A stretch of DNA of 64,000 nt from JANWHQ01 sp963775275 (GCA_963775275.1 CAVZII010000005.1:1488001-1552000); one strand, 5' to 3'; shown: positions 18,803 through 29,224, counted from the first letter of the stretch. The notes: generated from the letters alone by a model not told the origin. Numbers and translations: made by a program.

Positions 18803-19923
18803 GCCGCAGGCGTATACTCATGGTCGCGGGGGCGCGGCCGAACTTCATGAAGGTGGCGCCGATCATCAAGTGCATGGCCGCCGACCCGGGGGCCTTTGAG
18901 CCTCTCCTGGTGCACACGGGTCAGCATTATGACGAGCGGATGAGCGGCTCGTTCTTCGGCGATCTCGATATCCCGCCTCCGGACTTCAACCTCGACGTGG
19001 GCTCGGGCAGCCACGCCGAACAGACCGCCGCCGTGATGACCCGCATCGAGCCGGTGCTCAGCGAAACGGAACCCGACCTTGTGATCGTGGTCGGGGATGT
19101 GAACTCCACCGTTGCCTCGGCCCTGACCGCCAAGAAGCTGGGGCTGAAGGTGGCGCATGTGGAGGCGGGGCTCCGCTCCCGCGACATGAGTATGCCCGAA
19201 GAGATCAACCGCCTCTGCACGGACGCGATCTCGGACCTGTTGTTCACCACCGACCGTGGGGCAGGCGAGAACCTGAGGCGCGAAGGCGTGCAGGCGTCAC
19301 GCATCCACTTCGTCGGCAATGTGATGATCGACTCGCTGATGGCGCGTTTGCCCCAAGCCGAAGCGCGCGACCAGGCGGCTGAACTGGGGCTGGCGCCGGG
19401 GCGCTACGGCGTGTTGACTTTGCATCGGCCGAGCAACGTGGACGATCCGGAGAAGCTGGGGGAAATCCTGGACGCCATCAGCGACGCCATGGGCGAGCTG
19501 CCGGTGATCTTCCCGGTGCATCCACGCACCAGGTCGCGGATCGACGCCTTTGGCCTCGGAGGCCGTTTCGCTGGCTCGATCGGCCGACCGGGCATCTTCC
19601 TGACCGCGCCCCTGGGTTACGTGGAGTTCCTGAGTTTGAACCGCCAGGCGAGGCTGGTCCTGACCGACAGCGGCGGGCTGCAGGAGGAGACGACCATCCT
19701 CGGCGTGGGGTGCGTCACCCTGCGCGAGAACACCGAAAGGCCGATCACTCTCAAAGAGGGTACAAACGTGCTTGCCGGAACATCGCGCGCGGGAATCCTG
19801 TCGGCCGTAGCTTCGGCCCTGGCCAGGGATCCATCCAAGGCCCAGCGGCCGGAAAAGTGGGACGGGCGGGCCGCCGAGCGGATTATCGATGTGCTGAGGA
19901 CGACATTTCGCGAGGGGGCGTAG
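18799..19923 (+). CDS. wecB: UDP-N-acetylglucosamine 2-epimerase (non-hydrolysing)
   Basis: 374 residues, normal length. Converts UDP-GlcNAc to UDP-ManNAc. Motifs: GARPNFMKVAPI (substrate loop), GQHYDERMSGSFFGDL, VVGDVNSTVA, AHVEAGLRSRDMSMPEEINR (catalytic acid region), LHRPSNVDDP and LTDSGGLQEE. GTG start overlaps the preceding TGA. Paired with the dehydrogenase that follows, giving UDP-ManNAc and probably UDP-ManNAcA for the polysaccharide. Confidence 0.95.
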   Translation: MSRRRILMVAGARPNFMKVAPIIKCMAADPGAFEPLLVHTGQHYDERMSGSFFGDLDIPPPDFNLDVGSGSHAEQTAAVMTRIEPVLSETEPDLVIVVGDVNSTVASALTAKKLGLKVAHVEAGLRSRDMSMPEEINRLCTDAISDLLFTTDRGAGENLRREGVQASRIHFVGNVMIDSLMARLPQAEARDQAAELGLAPGRYGVLTLHRPSNVDDPEKLGEILDAISDAMGELPVIFPVHPRTRSRIDAFGLGGRFAGSIGRPGIFLTAPLGYVEFLSLNRQARLVLTDSGGLQEETTILGVGCVTLRENTERPITLKEGTNVLAGTSRAGILSAVASALARDPSKAQRPEKWDGRAAERIIDVLRTTFREGA

Positions 19924-19926
19924 GGC

Positions 19927-21282
19927 GTGAACAAGGCGAATATCGGGAGCGCCGACGCGCTCCAGAAGCTGAGCGCAGCGATTGACGCGCGAACGGCGCT
20001 CGTGGGTGTGATCGGCCTCGGCTACGTCGGCCTGCCTCTGGCGGCGGCCATCGCCCGAGGTGGCTTTCCAGTTTTGGGGCTGGACACCGATCCGGCTAAG
20101 CCGCCCCAGCTCAATGCCGGACGGTCGTACATTGCAGCTGTGCCCGATGAGACCCTGGCTGAGCTGGTCGACAAGAAGCGGTTCAGCGCCACCTGCAACA
20201 TGGATCGGCTCGTCGAGTGCGACGTAATCGTCATCTGCGTGCCGACGCCGCTGACGCGAAATCGCGAGCCTGACCTCTCGTTCATCCATGCGACCGGCCA
20301 CGCCATCGCTGAGCGGTTGCGGCCGGGGCAGCTGATCGTCCTGGAATCCACCACCTATCCCGGGACGACGCGAGAGGTGCTCAAGCCGATCCTTGAGGCC
20401 AAGGGCTTCGTAAGTGGCCGAGACTTCTTCCTCGGGTTTTCGCCCGAACGAGAGGATCCCGGCAATTTCTCCTTCGAAACGGCATCGATTCCAAAGGTGG
20501 TTGCGGGCGATGGCCCGGCGGCAGCGGCCCTCGTGGAGGGGTTCTACGGCTCGGTCGTAAGGACCGTCGTGCCCGTTTCCTCGTTGGATGCGGCCGAAGC
20601 GGTAAAGATCACGGAGAATGTATTCCGTTCAGTCAACATCGCTCTCGTCAATGAGCTCAAGCTCATCTACGGCGCCATGGGGATCGATGTCTGGGAAGTG
20701 ATTGAGGCCGCCAAGACTAAGCCTTTCGGCTACATGCCCTTCTACCCAGGTCCGGGGCTTGGCGGGCACTGCATCCCGATCGATCCCTTTTATCTGACGT
20801 GGAAGGCGCGGGAACACGAGATACCGACCCGATTTATCGAGTTGGCCGGCGAGATCAACGTCTCGATGCCCAAGCACGTAGTGGAGGAGCTCGGCCGGGC
20901 ACTGGACCAGCGGCTGGGCCGCGCTCTTAGCTCGGCACGGGTGCTGATCATCGGAATGGCCTACAAGAAGAATGTGCCCGACATCCGCGAGAGCCCGTCG
21001 TTGAAGCTGATGGAGCTGTTGATCGAGAGGGGCGCCAGCGTGGATTTCCACGACCCTCATGTGAAGGAAATCCCACCAACGCGCGAATATGCCAAATTGC
21101 GAGGCCGCCAGTCGGCGCCGCTTGACGCCGAGACCGTCGGCCGGATGGATGCGGTGCTCATCTCCACCGATCACGACAGCATCGATTACGAGTTGCTGCT
21201 CGCCAACGCGAAGCTTATCGTGGACACGCGTAACGCGATGGCGCGTCGCGGCTTCCAATCCGATAACATAGTCAAGGCCTGA
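19927..21282 (+). CDS. wecC: UDP-N-acetyl-D-mannosamine/glucosamine dehydrogenase (nucleotide-sugar dehydrogenase)
   Basis: 451 residues. NAD-binding GVIGLGYVGLPLAAAIARGG (about 27-46), FSPEREDPGN, EAVKITENVFRSVNIALVNE and PGPGLGGHCIPIDPFYL with the catalytic cysteine near 281. The two-step oxidation of C6 yields a uronate. The sequence is of the WbpA/TviB/WecC branch, so UDP-ManNAc (made by the upstream epimerase) is the likely substrate, but UDP-GlcNAc is possible. GTG start four bases after the epimerase stop. Its last 11 bases overlap the convergent gene on the other strand. Confidence 0.92.
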   Translation: MNKANIGSADALQKLSAAIDARTALVGVIGLGYVGLPLAAAIARGGFPVLGLDTDPAKPPQLNAGRSYIAAVPDETLAELVDKKRFSATCNMDRLVECDVIVICVPTPLTRNREPDLSFIHATGHAIAERLRPGQLIVLESTTYPGTTREVLKPILEAKGFVSGRDFFLGFSPEREDPGNFSFETASIPKVVAGDGPAAAALVEGFYGSVVRTVVPVSSLDAAEAVKITENVFRSVNIALVNELKLIYGAMGIDVWEVIEAAKTKPFGYMPFYPGPGLGGHCIPIDPFYLTWKAREHEIPTRFIELAGEINVSMPKHVVEELGRALDQRLGRALSSARVLIIGMAYKKNVPDIRESPSLKLMELLIERGASVDFHDPHVKEIPPTREYAKLRGRQSAPLDAETVGRMDAVLISTDHDSIDYELLLANAKLIVDTRNAMARRGFQSDNIVKA

Positions 21283-23185
21283 TCAAGAAGCTCAATCGGG
21301 GCCCTTTGGCCGGCTCGCGGCCACAGACTCTGCGAACTCGTAGTCGGAACAGCTCCATCGCCAGCGCCATTCTGCCGGCTTGCGTGCGCGTATGCTGTAC
21401 GGTCGTGAACATTTGTTTGTTCCGGTTCCGATAACGCCACGCTACGAGTGTCTCGCTGTTCGTTTCCTCGCGCATGTCGGCCGGAAGCAGGCTCCAATTG
21501 TCGTAAGCCAGCGCCAGCCTGTCGGCGATCAGTGCCGGGTCGTAGGGCGCGGTGTCGTAGGTCCGCTGCAGGTATCCCAGGCCGGCGCGGCTTAGATGGC
21601 CTCCTCGGCGCTCGTCGATCATCGCCAGGTTCAGCCATGCCCGCGCATCGAGAGGGCGTATCTTCAGCGCCTTGCGGCTCAGCGCCTTGGCCTTCGCCGG
21701 ATCGCGCTCGAGCGCGCGCGCGGCCATGGCGTCATAGGTCGCGGGCGAGGGCAGGACGTTAAACGGGGCGGCACCGCCGGCCGTCGCGGCTTGCGCCGAA
21801 TAGATGGCCGCGACGATTGCGGTCGCCAAGCCGGCAATGCCCGCTGCCCAGGCCAAAGGACCCGACGCGGCCGTTTGATCCACAGCCTGGCCGCTGGGTG
21901 GTCGCATGGCCAGTCCGGCCACAAGGCCCAGCAGGCAAGCCGATAGCGCGGCGATGGACGGAACCTGCAGTCCATAGTCGGAGACGCCGTGGATCAGAGG
22001 AACAAGGCTCGCTGAGACGAGCCCGCGGATCCAGGTGGTCATCCCCAGGCGTCGGCCTGCGCCCCGCACGGTCGACCACAGGATCAGGCCGACGCAGGCG
22101 AACATCGGCGCCGCGCCTATGACGCCGGCCTCCTCCAGCCACTGCAGATAGACGTTGTGCGCGGCGTGGATGTTCCACAGCTGCGGATAGTTCGCAGCGG
22201 TCGTCACCATGCGGTTGACCGCCTCGAAGCTGCCGAGGCCATACCCCATCCACGGCGCCGCCAGAAACGCCTGCCAGTGCGCGGTGTTGATCGGGCCTCG
22301 GCCTGAGGCGCCGGGATCGACGCTCATCAGCCGCTCCAGCAGCGGCGCGCCGCCGATCGTGATCAGGGCTGCCAGGATCGCCATCAGGGCGACGACGCCC
22401 AGGCCCGGAATCCCGAACATCCGCCATCGCCGCGCCGCCGCCTCCCACAGCAGGAAGCCTGTCAGCGCGATCCCCGTCGCGACGAACGCGCCGCGCGAGG
22501 CGGTCAGGATCAGGCATGCGGCGCAGAAGACCAGCGCGACCAGGCTGGGCGCCGCCCTCTGCAGCACGCGGCCTGACCACAGCGACTCCCCTCGGCCGAG
22601 GCCGCGGAGCCTGTCGGTCAACGCGCTCGCTGAGATCAGGATGCTGGCGCCAAAGAACGTCCCGGCAGTGTTGGCGCTCAGGAACGCGGCCGACAGACGC
22701 GTCCCGCTGTAGGGCAGCGGAATGCTCCCGAACAGCACGCCCGGATCGGCCAGGTGGGACGTGAAGGCCCAGATCGCGAACAGGCCCGTGGCGATCACGA
22801 ACAGGCGCAGGAACCAGCGCGCGCGCTCGTCTTCGGATCCGACACACCAGGCGACAAGGAACAGGCACGCCAGCGCGGCCAGCCTGACCAGTTCCACTTC
22901 CACGGCGGACTTGTCGACCGCGGACGCGGCGGCGGCGTTCACGAAGGCCCACATGGGGTGCGGTCCGCCGGGTGCGAACGGCGTCAGGCTCAAAAGGCCG
23001 ACGGCCGCCACGGCGAGCAGGAGCAGGCCCGGCCAGCGTAGAGCCGAGGCCGCTCGCCCGATCTCCCGCCGCGCCCAGGGGCAGGCTGCGACCAGGATGG
23101 CCAGGATCAGCCCCTCGGCCGCCGCCAGCCCCAGGGCGAATTCCAGCCGCGCGGCGCCGAATAACAGATGCGCCGCGAACAACAT
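21272..23185 (-). CDS. O-antigen ligase / Wzy_C family membrane protein with C-terminal TPR-like tail
   Basis: 637 residues with about twelve hydrophobic spans. The large periplasmic loop contains GYGLGSFEAVNRMV and HAAHNVYLQWLEEAGVIG, the conserved H/N-rich segment of Wzy_C (PF04932) proteins. The final 130 residues, after the last span, are soluble and helical (ERDPAKAKALSRKALKIRP, TPR-like). Family members ligate or polymerise glycan on the periplasmic side. The start is uncertain: plausible coding (RRPPARRCAL) continues upstream of the ATG at 23185 without a clear start codon. First gene read in the leftward export block. Confidence 0.85.
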   Translation of the reverse strand: MLFAAHLLFGAARLEFALGLAAAEGLILAILVAACPWARREIGRAASALRWPGLLLLAVAAVGLLSLTPFAPGGPHPMWAFVNAAAASAVDKSAVEVELVRLAALACLFLVAWCVGSEDERARWFLRLFVIATGLFAIWAFTSHLADPGVLFGSIPLPYSGTRLSAAFLSANTAGTFFGASILISASALTDRLRGLGRGESLWSGRVLQRAAPSLVALVFCAACLILTASRGAFVATGIALTGFLLWEAAARRWRMFGIPGLGVVALMAILAALITIGGAPLLERLMSVDPGASGRGPINTAHWQAFLAAPWMGYGLGSFEAVNRMVTTAANYPQLWNIHAAHNVYLQWLEEAGVIGAAPMFACVGLILWSTVRGAGRRLGMTTWIRGLVSASLVPLIHGVSDYGLQVPSIAALSACLLGLVAGLAMRPPSGQAVDQTAASGPLAWAAGIAGLATAIVAAIYSAQAATAGGAAPFNVLPSPATYDAMAARALERDPAKAKALSRKALKIRPLDARAWLNLAMIDERRGGHLSRAGLGYLQRTYDTAPYDPALIADRLALAYDNWSLLPADMREETNSETLVAWRYRNRNKQMFTTVQHTRTQAGRMALAMELFRLRVRRVCGREPAKGPRLSFLIRP

Positions 23186-23302
23186 CAGCGCACAGCGCCG
23201 CGCCGGCGGCCTTCTCGGACCATCCGATCCGGACTGAGCCTCGTGGCGCCTCGGCGTTGATGGAGAGCGGACGGGCCGTCGAGGCGGCCCTGTCGGCTGG
23301 GC

Positions 23303-25538
23303 TCATTGACCGTAGTACTTGCGATACGACCGGTAGTAGTAGCCGGGGTCGCCATAGCCGTACCGCGCCTGGGCCTTCATATCCACCTGGGTCAGCGCCG
23401 CGCCGGCGACGAAGGCGTGCACCGAGGTGAGCAGCCGCAGGGCCGATTGCGCCGCCTTGCGCGGCGTCTTGCGCCAGCGGACCAGCAGCACGACGGCGTC
23501 AGCCATCGGCGCCAGCACGCGGGTGTCGGCGATGGGCAACACTGGCGCGGTGTCGAGGATCACCACGTCGAACTGCCGCCTCAGCGCCTCCAGCAGGATC
23601 TTCATCGCCTGCGCGCCGAAGACGTCCCTGGGGGTATAGGCCGACTTGGCGAGCGGCAGCACCCACGCGCCCGAGGCATCGTGGATCAGCGCCTGTTCCA
23701 GCGACGCCGCGCCGTTCAGCACCTCCAGCAGCCCGACCTCCGGTTCCTCCGGCAGGATGCGGTTCAGCCCCCGTTGCCTCAGGTCGCAGTCGATCACCAC
23801 GGTCGGGCGCCGGAAATGGCCATGGTGCGCGCCAGGGCGAGCGCGGTCGTGGTCTTGCCCTCGCCGGGCAGCGACGAGGTGACGGCGATCACCTTCACCT
23901 GCTGGCCGACGCGCGAGAACAGGACCGACGCCCGAAGGTTTCGGAACGACTCGGCGAAGCTCGACAGCGGCTTTTCGATGACGAAATCCACCGGGGCCGT
24001 CAGAGATTTCGAGCTGGCCTTCGGATTGTCCAGCGTCGACGCCAGCGCCGGGATCGACCCGAGGTAGGCGAGTCCAGCTCCTGCTCCAGGCTCTCCGCCG
24101 TGCCGATGCCGTTGTCCAGTCGCTCGGCCGCGAAGGCGGCGCCCAGGCCTGCCAGCCCCGCCAGGATCAGCCCCACCATCAGGCTTCGGCTCTTGTTCGG
24201 ATAGCTCGGCGCGCCGGGCACCTTGGCTTCGGAGACGATCGCGCGCGTCCGACGTCTCCAGCCCTTGCTGGCTCGTGGTCTCCTTGAACCGGTTCAAATA
24301 GGAATCGTAGAGCGTCTTGATCGCGTCGGCGTTGCGCTGCAGCTCGTCCAGGCGCACCGAAGCGCGGTTGTTGCCCGCCAGGGCGCCCTTCGATCTCGCG
24401 ACGCTGGCCTCGACCGACGCTGTCCTTTGCCTGGCGATCTGATCCTGGGCCTCCAGGTTCGAGATGATCGACTGGATCTCCTGCTGGATCTGGGTGTCGA
24501 TATCCGCCAGCTCTCGCCTGGCTTTCAGCATCTCCGGATATCTCTCGCCATATCGGCCGGACAGGTCGGCGATCTTCTGCATCAGCGTCGCGCGCTGCGC
24601 GCGCAGCGCCTGGATCGTGGGCGAATCCACGGCCGCGCCGACGTCGGCGCCGTTGCCGCCGCGGGCCATCTGCATCTTGGCCGCTTCCAGCGCGGCGTCG
24701 GCTTCGGCCTGCTGCGCCCGGGCCGTCGCGAGCTGCTGGTCCAGCGTCGAGATTTCCTGCTCGGTCAGCGTCGCGCCATTCGCGCTCAGGAGGTTGTTGG
24801 CCGCCTTGTACTGCTCGACCGCTGTCTCGGCGTCCGTCAGCTGCTGGCGCAGATCCGCCACCTTGCCGTTCAGCCACTCGTTGGCTTCCCGCGTGGCGTC
24901 GAACTTGGCGTCCAGCTGCTGGGTCAGGTAGCCCTTGGCGAAGGTGTTGGCGAGCAGCGCCGCCTTCGTCGGGCTGGGCGAGGTGTAGGCGAGCTGGATC
25001 ACATAGGTCAGCCCGACGCGGCTGACCTGCAGCCCGGCCATGGCCTTGTCCACCACCGCCTCGTGCTGGCGCTGCGCGAGCATGGCGTCTATCGTCCCGT
25101 TGCGCACGGGCTCCGCTGCCTTGCCCGAAGCTTAACAGGGACTGCAGCGGCCCCGGCTTCCTCAGCGCGGGGTTGAGGTCCGGATCCTGCTCGAGCTTCA
25201 GGTCCTTCACCACCATCTCAGCCAGCGATCGCGACTTCAGCACCTGGACCTCGGTGTCGATAGATGTCGAATCCGCCGGGATGCCCGACATCACCGCGCT
25301 GACGTCGACGATGTTCTGCTTGCGCGTGTCGATCATCACCTCCGCGCGCGCCGTGTAGAGCGGGGTCTTTCTGGAAGGTGTAGATGACCGCTCCCGCCAG
25401 CACGATCAGACCCACCCCCAGGATCAGGGGTAGCCGTCGTCTCAGCACGGCGATCAGCTGGTGGACGTCGAGGGCGACGGCCGGCCCCTCCGTCGTTTGC
25501 TGCGGGAGAGGAGGAGCCTCTGCTATGGAGCCGTCCAT
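23303..25538 (-). pseudogene. Wzz chain-length determinant fused to BY-kinase, reading frame broken about five times
   Basis: Pieces in successive frames form one protein of about 745 residues. N-terminus (ATG 25538): MDGSIAEAPPLPQQ, then the first membrane span LPLILGVGLIVLAGAVIYTF and a Wzz domain (MIDTRKQNIVDVSAVMSG). Breaks occur near 25375, 25120, 24235, 24085 and 23800. The middle has a long coiled coil, then PGAPSYPNKSRSLMVGLILA (second span). The kinase has Walker A SSLPGEGKTTTALALA, Walker A' VIDCDLRQRG, Walker B VVILDTAPVLPIAD and a tyrosine-rich end, YGYGDPGYYYRSYRKYYGQ. This controls polymer length by tyrosine autophosphorylation. All catalytic motifs are intact, so consensus indels are more likely than decay. 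Confidence 0.8.
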
Positions 25539-25594
25539 GGTCGATCCACTAATCCGACAAGGGCTTCCAGAACCTTAAACGCGCAAACCTGAAT

Positions 25595-26903
25595 CTAGAA
25601 CTGGAAGGTCAGCGAGCCCATGACCCGGTTGTCGGCATAGCTGGGAATCCTGAGCGTGCCGGTCGAGATCAACCTTCAGGTAATCGTAGGTCAGCATCAG
25701 GCCGATGTGCTCGTTCATCAGATAGGTCGCCGAGAACCCGCCGCCCGCACGTTTGTCGGTGCGCGACGCCTGCTGATAGCCGTCCTGCTCGTAGGACCCG
25801 TTCGCGCTCAACAGCACGTTGCGCAGCAGCTCGTGATCGATGCGCATGGCGCCTGTCGTCGCGATATAGCCGGACGCGTTGATGGCGGTGGCCTCTTCGA
25901 TCGACCGTGAGCCGGACAGGTTCACCGTGGTCAGTTGGGTCGGGAACCAATCCACGGCCACTCTGTACGAGAAGCCTGGAACGTCTCTCTGAAAGCCGGG
26001 CTGGCGTAGGACTGGTCCATATAGCCGATCTGGACTTCGCCCCGCTCAGGTGGCTGATGTCGAAGCTCGTACCGCCCGAGATGTCGTAGCCGTCCGAGTC
26101 CCGGTTGAACGCCGACGCCGGCGGCTTCAGCTTGTAGCGTCGCTGGTTTGACCGCGCCTTCGACGAAGAACGACATCTCCGGGCTCTGGGCGAACTCGAC
26201 CCGGCCGGTCTCGGTCCATTCGTGCCGGTCCCGGTCGGCCTGCAGCAGAAAGGCGCCGGATCTGCGTCTGGTTGTTGTCGTAGCTGTAGTCGGCGAAATT
26301 GACCCTGCCCGACAGCCGCAGCCGGCTGAACTCCCGCACGCCGCCGAAGTTCGCCTGGGTCAGGTCATAGGTGATCGGGGTCTTCGACGCCGTCGGCGCG
26401 TTGGGCGCCGTGCGCGCCTCCGTCGCGCGATCGTAGCTCGCCCCGGCGAAAGGTTGGAGGTGGCGCAGCATGTCCAGCCGTCCCGCTTGCGCCCACGCCA
26501 TAGTCCGTGGTGTCCTCGGTCGAGTGGCTCGCGTACCGGTTGACCATCGCATGAGCGTAGAAGTCGAGCTCGTTGCGCGACCAGTTGGACTTGATCGCCA
26601 CCTCCGGCGTGACGTGGAAGATCGTGTCGGCCGTGCCCGTGTTCTGGGTCGCGTAGATGTTGTCGTTGTACTGGGCGTCGGCGGTCAGGCGCGGATAGAT
26701 GTAGAATCCGCCCGAGTGGATTCCCGACCGCCTCATAGCCAGGCCTCGCCCGCTCGCGCGACCGAGACGTTGCGGTTGCGCGCGAAGTTGCTCGCGTCGT
26801 CGCCCGTGGTCGTGTTCTGGGAGCCGGCCTGCGCCCACGCGCTCGACGCGGCCAGCACGCCCGCGCCGATCAGAACGGCCGTCCAGATCGCCTTCTTGAT
26901 CAT
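25595..26903 (-). pseudogene. Outer-membrane beta-barrel protein of exopolysaccharide loci, multiple frameshifts
   Basis: ATG 26903 gives a signal peptide, MIKKAIWTAVLIGAG...AASSAWAQA, then NVSVAR. In neighbouring frames follow GIHSGGFYIYPRLTADAQYND, ELDFYAHAMVNRYASHS, RLSGRVNFADYSYD, YMDQSYASPAF, LLSANGSYEQDGYQ and finally RIPSYADNRVMGSLTFQF, ending in the terminal Phe of an outer-membrane barrel; the stop is the CTA (reverse) at 25595-25597. At least six frame changes. The family (outer_beta-barrel, BBP2-like) is found in Caulobacter and sphingomonad polysaccharide export loci and may form the secretion channel. The family call rests on these fragments. Confidence 0.68.
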
Positions 26904-26952
26904 GTCCTAAGCCCCGCCACCACGCGATGTTCGTGAATTCGCCGCGCCTCTA

Positions 26953-27596
26953 TCAGCAGTAGTCGGCGACGACGTTGGTGCACGGCGTATAGTTCCGTTG
27001 CCGTTGGTCGTTCCGTTCAGGTTGCCGAGGTTGCCCGTCGCCGCAGCCGCGATGAAGGTCCCGAGATCAGTGAACGTCGTGACGACCTGTCCCGCCGACG
27101 GTCGTGCTCGAGACGGCCTGCAGCCCGCCCGAAGACGCGACCTGCATGCCCAGCGGCCCAGTGCCGTTCTGCAACCCGGTCACCAGGGCCAGCGCCTGGT
27201 CCTTGGAGCCCTGGCTCGTCCCGGTCGTCCGCCGCGATCTGCGCCGCGGCCTGGGCCGCGCCCTGGGCGGCGACCGAGAGCGACACCACGCCTGCATTGA
27301 CCAGATTGGCCAGCGCCGTTGAGACGTCGTCCGCCGCGGCGCCGGCCTTCAAGGCCGCCGCGATGGCCGACTGCACGGCCTGCACGAGGCGCAATCCCCG
27401 TTCGGCGGGCGTCAGCCCGGCGTAGTCGGTGGCGTTCTTGGCCGCTGTGATGCGCGGCCTGCACCTGCGCCTGGATTTGCGCCGTCGTCGGCGCCGCCTG
27501 GGCGAAGGCCGGCGCGGTCGCCGCCATGTCGAACACGGGCGCTACGCCCAGGATGGCGGCGCCCAGTGCCAGCGCCGCTGCTTTCCGCGAGATCAT
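26953..27596 (-). pseudogene. Small Ala-rich secreted protein of the export locus, frameshifted, unknown function
   Basis: ATG 27596, preceded by GGGG, gives MISRKAAALALGAAILGVAP...APAFAQAAPTTAQIQAQVQA, a clear signal peptide. Later frames give LRLVQAVQSAIAAALKAGAA, VNAGVVSLSVAAQGAAQAAA, VTGLQNGTGPLGMQVASSGG and a final YTPCTNVVADYC before a stop at 26953-26955. The pattern (Ala/Gln-rich helices, then a Gly/Asn-rich tail with two cysteines) is consistent with one exported protein of about 214 residues. I do not recognise the family. Its place between the Wza-like and beta-barrel genes suggests a part of the secretion apparatus. At least three frame breaks. Confidence 0.55.
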
Positions 27597-27705
27597 GAGG
27601 AGCCCCAACGTGGTTGGCTAGGGTTACCTCTGACTCAACCATACGCGGAGGGCCAGCGGAATCTTCACCTCGACGAAGATTTCAACCCTCCGTAGCGAAT
27701 CTGCA

Positions 27706-28370
27706 TCAAAAGAAGCGCTCGGGAATTCGAATCGTGTCGCCGGGCAGGACCGGCGTTGTCGCCAGCAGCTTGTATTCGTGTTCCGTCTGGTCGTCTGATG
27801 TGCTTGATGAACACCTTGTCCTTTTTCGCGCGATAGGTGAATCCGCCCGCCGCGGCGACCGCGTTGATGACGGTCAGGCCATCCGTGAACGGATACTTCC
27901 CGGGGCTGCCGATCTCCCCCAGGATGTAATAGGGTCGGAAGTTCAGCACCTCGGCGCTGACGCTGGGATCCTTCAGATAGCCCTGCTTCAGCGCGGTCTG
28001 CACCTCGCTCTGGAACTGCCGCACGGTCAGGCCCGCCGCCTGTACTTCGCCGACCAGCGGCAAGCGACACCTTGCCCGTGCCCGACACGATGAATTCGCC
28101 CGAGAGCGAGTCCTCGCCGAACACGATGACCCGGACCTTGTCCGCGGGCCCGAGCTTATAGGCCCTGAGAGGGTTGGACGCCCTCGGGGCCGCGACGGCC
28201 GACGCGTCGCCTGTGGGTCGCGCCGCCTGGTCGGCGCCCGACGCCGCGTCCTGCGCGAAGGCGGCGCCAGTAATCGGAGCGAAGTCGGCCACCAGCAGCG
28301 ACATCGAGGCCGCCACGATTGTCCTGACTAGAGACACGCTTCCCGCCCCCGCTGATCCGGATGCGCCCAC
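27706..28370 (-). CDS. Polysaccharide export protein (Wza/GumB-like), frameshifted
   Basis: Signal region LVRTIVAASMSLLVADFAPI; the more natural start is GTG 28337, though the frame opens at GTG 28370. The Poly_export domain follows: YKLGPADKVRVIVFGEDSLSG and FIVSGTGKVS. A break near 28065 leads to LPLVGEVQAAGLTVRQFQSE and the SLBB-like YYILGEIGSPGKYPFTDGLT and NAVAAAGGFTYRAKKD. A second break near 27795 leads to the normal end, GDTIRIPERFF, with the stop at 27706. About 220 residues, a short single-SLBB type. Forms or feeds the outer-membrane export channel. No lipobox is evident. Confidence 0.8.
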
Positions 28371-28392
28371 ATCAAGAATCGCACCAGCCTGC

Positions 28393-29202
28393 CTACCCGA
28401 CGACGCCAGTCTGCAGCACGGCCTGTTCCGTCCCGAACAGGCGCGCGGCCGTCAGCTTGGCGGTTGCATACGCGCCCGTGTCTATACCAATCCGATTGCG
28501 CCCAATGTAGGGCGCGGCTTCCGGCGTGTGGCCGTGCACCACCACCTTCTCGATGGGCCTGTCCGAGGTGAGGAAGTCGTCCCGGATCCAGAGCAGGTCG
28601 TGCTCGCTCTGCTGGTCCAGAGGCACGCCCGGGCGCACGCCGGCATGGACGAACAGGTAGTCGCCGCAGATCACCGCCAGCTCCAGCCCATCGAGGAACG
28701 CCTTGTGACGCGCCGGCAGCGCCTCGGCGAAGACCAGCCGCGTCTGCTCCCAGGCTTCCTCGTTCGTGCGGCCCGACGGCGGGACGACGCCATAGGATAG
28801 AAGCGTCTCCGCCCCGCCGAATTCCAGCCAGGCCGCGCCGGCCCTGGGGTCCTCCAGGAACGCCAGCAACTGCGCCTCGTGGTTGCCCTTCAAGGCCCTG
28901 ACCTCGAACGCGCCCTCCTCCTCCGCCGCGATCACGGCGTCGATCACGCCGCGCGAGCTCGGGCCACGGTCAATATAGTCGCCGATGAAGATCAGGATGG
29001 GCCGTCCCTCGGCCGGACGCCCCTCCGCGTCCTCACCGATCTTGCCGAGCAGTTGCTCCAGAAGGTCGAGCCGGCCGTGGATGTCGCCCACGGCATAGAT
29101 CAGCGCGCCGCCCGTGGTGGGCGCCGGGACCGGCGAAGCGGCGCGGGAGAACAGGCGGCGCAGCAACTGCGGCTCCGATCGGGCTGGACGCGCCCCGAAC
29201 AT
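28393..29202 (-). CDS. PPP-superfamily metallophosphatase (serine/threonine phosphatase-like)
   Basis: 269 residues from ATG 29202. The dinuclear metal motifs are complete: GDIHG (39-43), GDYIDRG (74-80), KGNHE (105-109), a downstream VHAGVRPG and a VVHGHTP histidine. This is the ApaH/PrpE-like branch. The frame runs upstream to 29352, but that part is insertion-sequence DNA, so I reject the longer start. The 20-bp direct repeat bordering the insertion begins 23 bases upstream, so the element sits in the promoter. Similar phosphatases occur beside exopolysaccharide genes and may counter tyrosine-kinase signalling; that is inference. Confidence 0.88.
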   Translation of the reverse strand: MFGARPARSEPQLLRRLFSRAASPVPAPTTGGALIYAVGDIHGRLDLLEQLLGKIGEDAEGRPAEGRPILIFIGDYIDRGPSSRGVIDAVIAAEEEGAFEVRALKGNHEAQLLAFLEDPRAGAAWLEFGGAETLLSYGVVPPSGRTNEEAWEQTRLVFAEALPARHKAFLDGLELAVICGDYLFVHAGVRPGVPLDQQSEHDLLWIRDDFLTSDRPIEKVVVHGHTPEAAPYIGRNRIGIDTGAYATAKLTAARLFGTEQAVLQTGVVG

Positions 29203-29224
29203 GGCCGCCCAGGCCCGCCGCCGC

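Noticed and set aside
21759..23306. A reverse-strand frame of 515 codons in the Wzy_C gene
   Set aside because: Shadow of the membrane protein in an adjacent frame; Arg-rich, no hydrophobic spans. Only its first 30 codons might relate to the true N-terminus.
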